Assembly (NCBI GenBank): GCA_018287875.1
Contig: JAGVVL010000002.1
Location: 8,184,001-8,248,000, forward strand
Reading direction: 5' to 3'
Length of the DNA: 64,000 nucleotides
Source: Nigrospora sphaerica
Taxonomy: Eukaryota; Ascomycota; Sordariomycetes; Amphisphaeriales; Apiosporaceae
This document shows, one piece after another, positions 57,066 through 64,000 of the stretch (position 1 is its first letter; the number at the start of each line of letters is the position of its first letter). Below the pieces are notes generated by a model that was not told the origin of the DNA, did not search any database, and worked only from the letters and a program-made list of their open reading frames with translations. Position numbers and translations under genes: made by a program.

Positions 57066-57448
57066 CTGGTGTGCCTGTGCGTAGACCTTATGTGCGTGGA
57101 TATCTTTGTCTCTCTGTGAGTGGGTGCGTGGGTGTGTTTAAGTGTGCGTGTGTGGATGTCGGCGTAGGAGATGTGTCTCTGTTTCATGGGTTGATCGCGA
57201 ACGGGACTTGGACACGAAGAATATAGTATTCAGTTCACTCTGAGCGGGATCGGGAGACGGTTCGGATAAGCCCGGTTAGTTCGCTTCTCGCCGCGCGCCT
57301 AACTAGTTTTAAGGGCGTATACACTCTAAGCTGATAACTTAGTACCCCGTCCGCGGCTACGTACAGGTACTGCCCCAGTATTGCTTAGCACTAGGGACTA
57401 TTGATGCACTGAGGCGATATTATTATAAAATTCCAGGTAGCAGTATCG

Positions 57449-57780
57449 ACTCCGCCTCCTTAAATGTGGACCGTCCGGCAGCCTCTGCCGACCCAACCCG
57501 CGGCTGTCCACGGTTGCCGCAAAGCCTCACCACTAAGATTGCCCGGCACCCAAGACTAATGCACCGAGGCGATGCTATCACCAACTCCCAGGAAACAATA
57601 CCCACTCAGCCCTCTTAAGTGTGGGCCATCCGCGGGCCTTGGCCAGCCCGGCCGATGACCCGCGGTTACGCGCGGCTGTCGCCCTATCGATGGGCGTCCG
57701 GGCCGACTGGCAGGCCACGACGTCCACTCTGCCTGCTTGAATGCGGGCCGTCTCCGGGCCGTTCCCCGGGCCTTCGCCGA
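57449..57780. repeat. Three degenerate direct repeats, about 55 bp
   Basis: Copies start at 57449, 57604 and 57725 (ACTCCGCC, ACTCAGCC, ACTCTGCC) and share the order CTTAAATGTGG/CTTAAGTGTGG/CTTGAATGCGG, then CCGTCC/CCATCC/CCGTCT and CGGCCT-rich GC blocks. Many differences are C/T or G/A. Probably the remains of a tandem repeat; copy 1 extends left as GATGCACTGAGGCGAT, matched at copy 2 by AATGCACCGAGGCGAT. Confidence 0.65.
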
Positions 57781-58942
57781 GTGCCCCCACCGACTACCTA
57801 CTAATGCTGTATGACTGCTAAACTCCAAACAGCAAGAACAACCCTGGTGCGGCCCGAGTATGTAGGATCATGCCGAAAGAGTGTCTGGTGTTTCGGACTG
57901 GCTAACACTGTCTTCCAGTGGGAAAGGATGACGTGAAGGGGTGGAATAAAGCTCAGGTCAGAAGTGCAGACAACTATGGCAAGAAAAACGTCGATTCTCA
58001 GACAGGCATGATCAAGCCAAACCGGAAGTACCCCATTTCTAAGACATCTCCCGATCTATACTCATAATTAGCGTGGAACCATATCGCTCACTGATTAAAT
58101 GTAGCTCCGGCCGGACTCGAGTATTTTGGAGGACACGCCAACATTCCAGAGGGACTGTCTCCAGAGTGCAAGAACCTAGGGCCGGGAGGCAGATATTACG
58201 AGATCCCTGTCCACAGAGATGAGACCGACCGCATTCTCTGGACGTGGCATTCTTATTCGAAAACCCCGAGATTCTGGTAGGCGATGAAGTTCTACTCATT
58301 TAATCGGGACAGCGGGGACTGGTAAACTAATCATTTCTGTGTAAGTTTGGTTATGACCCGCCGCGGCCGGGATGACAACGACTTCAAGCCTTGCGAGTAA
58401 AAAGCGCGTTGAGACAGCCGGATTGGTTTCATTCTGAGCACGTGGTACGACCAGTACGATGATGGTTTGATGGACGCTCTAAGGTCACTGTGTCTCAGAT
58501 GACCAAATTTGTAAGGGGGGAGCCATGGGGGAGGAGCAACATGGAACTCGTAAGACGGTGATCTGAAGCCTTCGACAATCGCTTGAACGGGAGGTTGGCG
58601 AGTGGCTATGTTGTTTTTGTATATGGGTATAAACTCACCTACGTGGCTATTGCCAGACGTTCACCATTGCAAAACAGGCTATCATAACTAAACTTGTCAA
58701 TAGGGAGCATAGCTCTGTTTATGTCAAAGGGATTAGGTGCATCGAAAGAGGAAGCAATCCCTTTATAAGGGCTATTTCGATCTTCCGAGGTCGTTTCTTA
58801 AGGTTGCCACGGTGGGGCCTCCCGGGAGCATTCGGGCGCACTACCGCTACTCTAGCGCGCGCAAAAGACTAGGATGCAGAACTGGAAGGCTTCTACACTG
58901 CTCTCGCATATAAGAGTTCAGGTCAGGTCAGGTCGGAACCGC

Positions 58943-58966
58943 TGTCACGGGCCTCGCCCCGTGACA
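58943..58966 (-). mobile_element. Possible LTR-retrotransposon terminus (solo fragment)
   Basis: On the minus strand the sequence begins TGTCACGGGGCGAGGCCCGT, a TG-start with an internal GTCACGGG/CCCGTGAC palindrome. A TATA-like CTTATATGCGAG lies about 60 nt further in. That resembles the 5' end of fungal LTRs. No matching second LTR, primer site or reading frame was found, so this is tentative; extent unknown. Confidence 0.35.
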
Positions 58967-59800
58967 CTCAAGTTCTAACTAGTCAAGCACCCTTTAGTTA
59001 TCAGTTCCTAGGCGACTAGTGTTAAGTAAACAGACGCTCTCTATCCCTTATTATATAAACACTACGGCTAGCAATACTATAGGTATAGCGTTCGTTACAC
59101 TACGCCATCGAAAACCGGGATCCCGCGCTTGCTAAATTCGGCCTCTAGAACACCGCCTTCTCGCTTTAACCTGTATTTATATAAGAGTAAATCTTATCTT
59201 ATGTTTAAACCTATAATGAACGTCGTATTTTATATCCCTAGTCAAAGAATGTACTTAAATATCTGCCATGTTAGTCGGCCGCCTTATAACGAGTTTTTAT
59301 AGGGCCTGAGTCAAGAGGCATCTCACTACTTTTTGTGTCAACAGAACGCGATCGTTCTCTAACAACCTCAATAGTTTTCTCTGGCCCCTTAGGCCCACGA
59401 TGCTGAATCTCTGCGCCTCACTATCACATGGTTGTCGTGACACCTGACGGAAGGCGACATGCAAAGCCTCCTTTGTGGTGTACGCTTCGCCGGGTAACGG
59501 TGCCGCCCCAATCCACCACTGCACATGCGTAACCATGCCTCACGATGCTCAAGCACGTCACCGCTTCCAGCAGCGCCACACAATCAATCCGCAGAGAAGA
59601 AACTCACTATCCAGACGGCACGTTATTCGACGCCCCGAAACTGTTTAAAGATGACTCTGGCGCGGACTCGGCTTATCTGCGTGTGCACTCAGCCCACTCG
59701 AGCAATGAATCCGAGAAAGAAGAACCCTTGCTGACCAAGCCGGCCGAAGCCTTGCAGCCGCGAGACTTTTTATTGAGTGGCTCACGCAGCGAGACCCGCC

Positions 59801-59984
59801 ATGTCGGATACCAACCCCGAGGAGCGAGGTTCCCGCGACTCCGCCGCCAACCACAGCTCCGACGCGAGCTCTTCCCCCTCGTCCGCGCCCGAGTACGACT
59901 CGGACCGGCAGAGGCGCGCGGGTGGGCCCAAGCAGAGAGGAACAGGGGGCATCGGGAGGAGAGGTCGCTCCGCCCCCCCCTTAG
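59801..59984 (+). CDS. Possible first exon of a small unknown protein
   Basis: ATG 59801 opens a hydrophilic frame, MSDTNPEERGSRDSAANHSS, followed by a Ser/Pro/Asp-rich and then Gly/Arg-rich part, with a donor-like GTAATT at 59985. If unspliced the frame runs to 60157. No family recognised and no unambiguous second exon, so it may not be a gene. Confidence 0.25.
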
Positions 59985-60712
59985 GTAATTCCAGACAAGG
60001 GCCGCGTTCGCCGTGGTGTGCGCTTGCGTTTCTCCTCCAGTCGCCGTGGGGGCGCCGTGGGACGAGTAAAGGCCGCCATGCCCAGGACTGGGCTTCCGAA
60101 CTCTCGCCCTTGACCGTATACCTAGCCCGCGTGGCTGCAAAGATGCCCGGAAGCTAACGAATCGCCGAGGGCACGGGCCGGGCCAGTGACCGGCACCGGG
60201 TGTAGCCTTACGCCAGCAAACTTTATTGTTTGCACGTGTTGTCTAGCTCAAATCGCGGAAAGGTCATCTCATCATGGAATATCCACTCACTTTCAAGAAA
60301 ACAGCGCAGTCCGTGGTTTTTTCCCTCCGATTTGACCGCTCGTTGGTTTCGAGGTCATGCCAAACGAGTGCCTTACCATGGGTAGGCTCGGCCGAGAGGT
60401 ATTATGCTGATTTTCTACGTGTTGGGACTCGGGGCTACAATCGAGCTGGCCTTGTGGCGTAGCGGCATTCCTCACCAAAAACCCTCACGTGCAATGTTTA
60501 TGCTTTGGTAGTCAAGCCTCACAAAATAGCTATCGACAGGAGATTACGGCGGAGTTGCGCCGGCTTGGAACATATAAACTTGACGCCCCCCTCCCCTTTT
60601 CTCCCTGTACACCCACAAAGTCCCCCCCGAGTCTCTCGAAAGGAAATACGTACAAACCAAGCCGCCTCCGAACATCGACAAGGACGCTTGCTTGCCTCGT
60701 CCCACCACAAAA
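59985..60712. other. Spacer, about 730 bp
   Basis: No feature recognised beyond a pyrimidine-rich leader (60590-60700) before the small gene at 60713. Confidence 0.5.
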
Positions 60713-61033
60713 ATGACACTCTACGATGTCGAGTTCTACATAGTCTGCTTTCTTGTCCTTTTCGCTGTCTTAACTTTGTCTGCGGGCTGTTCTGCGTGTT
60801 GTGCGGCATGCAGGACGGGGAGCCGCCGAGCCGCCGCTCCGGCCGTCGCCCCCGCCGCTGCCGCCGCTGCCCCCAGGACGCAGGCGCGGGCGCCCGAGCC
60901 GTCGGTCCTGGAGGAGGCGCCGTGGACGGAGGCGCCGCCGCCCTACCGGCCCCTCACGGGCGGGCCCGCCGCTCCGCCGCCCGTCTACGCGGCGACGGCG
61001 GCGACGGCGGCACGGGGCGACAGGTACGGCTAG
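60713..61033 (+). CDS. Small single-pass membrane protein with PPPY motif (106 aa), putative
   Basis: ATG 60713 in good context (CACAAAAATGAC). N-out/C-in or reverse cannot be told. One hydrophobic helix (FYIVCFLVLFAVLTLSAG, residues 8-25) is followed by a cysteine cluster (CSACCAAC) that could be palmitoylated. An Ala/Pro/Arg-rich tail carries EAPPPYRPL (about 76-84), a PPxY motif of the type bound by WW domains of Rsp5/Nedd4 ubiquitin ligases. That combination is typical of small membrane adaptors for Rsp5, but here it is only a pattern. Stop at 61031-61033. The tail is GC-rich low complexity, so coding status needs transcript support. Confidence 0.5.
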   Translation: MTLYDVEFYIVCFLVLFAVLTLSAGCSACCAACRTGSRRAAAPAVAPAAAAAAPRTQARAPEPSVLEEAPWTEAPPPYRPLTGGPAAPPPVYAATAATAARGDRYG

Positions 61034-62234
61034 TCGCGGGGCAAAGCGCCCGCGCGCCGGGCCCCGCCGCAGACGACGAAGAGCGCGTCCGGAGGACGGA
61101 GGAGCCGCCGCGCGAAGAAAACCGCCGAGGCGGCGAAAGGCGGACGGGGGGAAAGGGGACGCGGGCCTGAACCGGCCACGAGAGGAAGGTGGGATAGCCC
61201 CAACAGCGCGCCGCCGGCGGGGAACAGGGAAGCAGGCGACCCTCTGCTTCGGGGCAGCGAGTCCCCGTCCGCGGGTGAGTAGAGGGGCAAAGGATACCGG
61301 TGCGAGACGAACCCGACCTCGCCGACCCCAACCCCGGCGTTCCCGGCGGAATCAAACAAAAAAGACAATCCCTTCCCCTACCCCTTCGCCCTACCCAGGG
61401 ACCGGATACGGAACCCTGGCCGCCGGCGTCCCCCAGAGACCAGCAGCGACGCCGTCGACGGCAAACCCTCTCACGGCACCAACGGGATCCCTCTGCCCGC
61501 GGGGGTAAACTCTACAACCCCTGCCCAGCCCAGACGACGCCGCAGCCCGACCGGGGCGTTCGCTCCCTCGCAGCGGCGACTTTTGCTGCGGAAGCCACGC
61601 CGGGACGAAGAAGGGAACGGTGCTGCCGTCGGAGCGGGAAGAGAGGACAAAGGACGATGCCGGGCAGGGGGCCTCGGCCAGGGAAATGGCGAGGCGGCGG
61701 ATAAGTGGAAAGCAGCTGTGAAAGGGAGGAAAGGCAGGGCCGGATTGAAGGGAAACGGGACGGGGACGGAACGCGACCTGAACGATACCCCCTGCCACTA
61801 CCTCTCCGGAGCGGCGAGGGTACCTACTTGCCCCTTCTTGCCCACGCTCCCAGGAAACGTCACCGACCCTTACTGGCTCGTGTTGGGTAACAGGCCCCGA
61901 ACCCCTGTTCTTTTGTGCACGGGTCATGCCACACCTCCGACGCCGCAGTGGAGTGGCGGCACCACGGACGCCATGTAATCGAGTCGTGGGTTCTGACCCT
62001 TTGAGAAAGGAGAGAGGGGAGAGGGGAGAGGGCACAGCAACGCTTAGCTAAACTATAACGGCTGTCCGTTTACTTCACGGCGGACGGGGGGAGAAAAAGA
62101 GGTTATTTTGATGATTTTTTTTTTGATATCATTGTGTCAAGATTAATCTAATAAGGGCCGGGGACGGCTGGGCCCATTCGCTAAATCATCATGTGCCCAT
62201 CTCCCCCTCTCTCTTTCTCCTCCCCGCGCGCCCT
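61034..62234. other. 1.2 kb convergent spacer
   Basis: Very GC-rich and purine-rich (GA/GGA tracts near 61995-62030), then an AT-rich block 62100-62150 probably belonging to the 3' UTR of the oxidase. No gene seen. Confidence 0.55.
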
Positions 62235-64000
62235 TTACTCGAGCGTGACGCGGAAGGTCTTGGCGATGCTGGGGGTGCCGCGCGGGGTGACGGCGAAGAG
62301 GTAGTAGAAGCCGGGGAGGAGGACGCCGCTGTCGGCGGGCAGGCGGACGCCGTAGCGGCCGCGGCAGGCGTGCACCATCTCGAGGGGGACGCGGCGCTGG
62401 TCCGTGTTGGTGGAGTGGGTGGCGCTGCCCATGCGCACGAGCACGAAGCTGATGTGCTCGTTCTTGGTCATGGTGATGGTGATGGTGTCGCCGGGCTTGG
62501 CCGTCGCGTCGCTGAGGCTCGCGATCTCGGGCCGGATCGCGAGGCTGCCGTCGGCGTTGAAGAGGTAGGGCGGCGAGAAGATCTGGCCGTCGGCGTGGTC
62601 GACGGCCCGGTTGCACCGCGCCCTCGACGCCTTGTCGTTGGCCACGTAGCAGAGGCCGCCGCCGCCGCTCCAGACGGTGCCGTCGGCGAGCAGCAGCGAG
62701 GCCGAGTGGTAGTTGCGCGCCACGGCCTCGGGCGCCATCTGCGCGAACGTCTTGGTCCTGGGGTCGAAGAGCTCGGGCGTCAGCACGCCGTCCGTGTCGG
62801 TGAAGACGTGCGCCGTCGGCTGGCCGCCCGTGACGAGCACGGTGCCGTCGGGCAGCACCACGGCGTTGGAGAAGGCGCGCGCGAAGCTCATGTCGGCGAC
62901 GCGCTCCACCTCGGCCGGCTCGTTGGGCTCGCCGATGGTGGTGATGTGGGCCGACTTGTGCGCCGCGCTGTCGTCGTAGTCCTGGGCGCCGCCGGCCGAG
63001 AAGATCTTGCCCGGCTCGTACATGACGTTGGGCGCGCACATGGCGTCGACGTCGTCGCGGACGGCGGCCTCCTTGATGCCGCCGTCGCCCCGCGTGCTGT
63101 ACCAGTGCTGCTTCTTGCTGGGGCCGGCCTGGAAGACGGTGCCGTTCTTCCAGCCGTACAGCCAGGCGTGGTTGTCCTCGCGCCAGATGCCCTCGTGGTC
63201 GGCCGTCAGCATGGGCCCGACCAGGGCGTCGTTCAGCATGGTCCACTCGTTGGTGGCCGGGTTGAAGACCTCGCCGTTCTTGCCGCCGCGGCCGCCCGAG
63301 TAGGAACCGCCGATGGTGAAGACGCGGCCGTCGGACAGCGTCGTCGACGACTGGTAGCCGCGCGCCATCTTCATCTTGGGGCCCTCGGTGAACTCGTTGG
63401 TCTTGGGGTCGTAGAAGCTCGTCTTCTCGGCGTCGGAGCCGCCCGAGATGATGATGCGGCCGTCCTCGAGCGAGCTGATGGCGGGGCAGAACATGTCGTG
63501 GTGCGTGTTGGCCACGGTGCGCTGCGAGACGGCGCCCGTCTTGAAGTTGTAGTCGGCGAACTGCGTGTAGCCGCCGGCGCCGCCAAAGTTGGCCGCGCCC
63601 CACGAGGAGAAGACGAGCATGCGCGTCGACTCGGGGAACTCGGGCACGATGTAGGCGGCGACGGGGATGATGGGCAGGCGCACGAGATCGGACCACTGGC
63701 CCATCTTGGAGACGTCGTACGTCTTGGGCACCTCGACGACGGTGAACTGGTCGTCGGTAACCCACTCGAGCAGGTGCGGGCCGGTGCTCTCCTTGATGTG
63801 GCAGAGCTTGCCCTTGCTGTCCCACACGGCCTTGTCGCAGCCGTCGGTGTCGCGGCAGATCTTGGCGCACGCGTTGGCCGAGGCGCACTTGGGGATGACC
63901 TCGCGGGTGTTGCCCACGAGGTCGGTGCCGGCGCAGATCATGAAGTCGGTGCCCTCGACCGTGGCCTTGGCCTGGACGTTGGGGCAGCGCGCCACGTTGG
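62235..64000 (-). CDS. PAN-domain AA5_2 copper radical oxidase (galactose oxidase family), N terminus cut by window edge
   Basis: Secreted-type oxidase of alcohols to aldehydes plus H2O2, using one Cu and a Cys-Tyr radical. One uninterrupted exon of 588 codons; signal peptide lies outside. A PAN/apple-like module (CPNVQAKATVEGTDFMICAG, CxxxCAKICRDTDGCDKAVWD, LCHIKES) precedes a seven-bladed Kelch propeller (repeated GGxxxxGxxxxYDP) and an Ig-like C-terminal domain. Copper ligands and cofactor residues are all present: Cys (HDMFCP, 63486-63488), Tyr (ARGYQSS, 63354-63356), Tyr-His (VARNYHSAS), and His (SATHSTNTDQRR). The stacking Trp of Fusarium galactose oxidase (GGSWSGG) is Tyr here (GGSYSGG, 63300-63302). 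PAN plus this Tyr fits the non-galactose branch described from Colletotrichum (raffinose/aryl-alcohol oxidases), as far as I recall. Substrate therefore not certain. Confidence 0.93.
   Translation of the reverse strand, partial: NVARCPNVQAKATVEGTDFMICAGTDLVGNTREVIPKCASANACAKICRDTDGCDKAVWDSKGKLCHIKESTGPHLLEWVTDDQFTVVEVPKTYDVSKMGQWSDLVRLPIIPVAAYIVPEFPESTRMLVFSSWGAANFGGAGGYTQFADYNFKTGAVSQRTVANTHHDMFCPAISSLEDGRIIISGGSDAEKTSFYDPKTNEFTEGPKMKMARGYQSSTTLSDGRVFTIGGSYSGGRGGKNGEVFNPATNEWTMLNDALVGPMLTADHEGIWREDNHAWLYGWKNGTVFQAGPSKKQHWYSTRGDGGIKEAAVRDDVDAMCAPNVMYEPGKIFSAGGAQDYDDSAAHKSAHITTIGEPNEPAEVERVADMSFARAFSNAVVLPDGTVLVTGGQPTAHVFTDTDGVLTPELFDPRTKTFAQMAPEAVARNYHSASLLLADGTVWSGGGGLCYVANDKASRARCNRAVDHADGQIFSPPYLFNADGSLAIRPEIASLSDATAKPGDTITITMTKNEHISFVLVRMGSATHSTNTDQRRVPLEMVHACRGRYGVRLPADSGVLLPGFYYLFAVTPRGTPSIAKTFRVTLE

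Larger units (their letters stand above)
57066..59800. other. 2.7 kb AT-richer, repeat-bearing, probably RIP-mutated DNA
   Basis: Clearly more A/T- and TA-rich than the rest, with stops in all frames. It contains three degenerate copies of an about 55-bp sequence (57449-57780) and a GTCACGGG hairpin (58943-58966) next to AT-rich DNA. A 79-codon minus frame at 59297-59536 (VQWWIGAAPLPGEAYTTKEA) could be a transposon protein shard. I see no intact gene. Confidence 0.6.

Noticed and set aside
62143..63888. 581-codon arginine-rich minus frame in the oxidase region
   Set aside because: Overlaps the galactose oxidase frame shifted by one base; composition artefact of GC-rich codons.

Overview
The window looks like nuclear DNA of a filamentous ascomycete, most likely a sordariomycete (Pezizomycotina). 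Genes are GC-rich and split by short introns (about 50-110 bp, GTRNGT...CTRAY...YAG). They are separated by long gene-poor spacers with microsatellites. The families are typical of moulds: a CFEM/PTH11-type receptor, an RTA1-like lipid transporter family protein, a Bqt4-type APSES protein, an LaeA-like methyltransferase, a DUF3632 protein and a PAN-domain copper radical oxidase. Order and genus are not resolved. I found no tRNA, rRNA, PKS or NRPS gene, and nothing bacterial.

Layout. 1-1814 (-): 5' part of a secreted GMC oxidoreductase running off the left edge. 5.7-7.8 kb (+): CFEM-PTH11 receptor. 8.4-13.8 kb: housekeeping block with AP-3 beta adaptin (-), an unknown protein (+) and kinetochore Nuf2 (-). 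13.8-21.2 kb: 7.4 kb without a convincing gene. 21.2-23.8 kb (+): long disordered protein. 25.6-29.7 kb (-): RTA1-like protein and mitochondrial 3-hydroxyisobutyrate dehydrogenase. 31.0-32.4 kb (-): Bqt4-like inner nuclear membrane protein. 35.0-36.6 kb (+): Rho GDI with an unusually long first intron. 37.3-38.5 kb (-): Ppg1-type PP2A-like phosphatase. 41.3-44.3 kb (+): CCHC zinc-knuckle protein. 45.2-45.8 kb (+): small acidic cysteine protein. 47.4-48.2 kb (+): Ctr copper transporter.

From 48.5 to about 59.8 kb the character changes. There is a frame-hopping gene relic, an AGC (Ypk-like) pseudokinase without catalytic residues and with a stranded first exon, a sulfotransferase-like P-loop protein, an LaeA-like methyltransferase with an unusual C-terminal extension, a frameshifted DUF3176 relic meeting a DUF3632 gene with an in-frame stop, and then about 2.7 kb of AT-richer, repeat-bearing DNA that looks RIP-mutated and may hold LTR debris. 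This stretch reads as an accessory, decaying island. The right edge holds a PAN + AA5_2 copper radical oxidase (-) cut off at its N terminus.

Functional links are modest. The copper transporter at 47.4 kb and the copper radical oxidase at 62-64 kb both depend on copper, but they are 14 kb apart and a link is only a suggestion. The most unusual single item is the AGC pseudokinase at 49.8-51.6 kb. Exon borders were read by eye from splice consensus, reading phase and protein-family expectation, not from transcripts.
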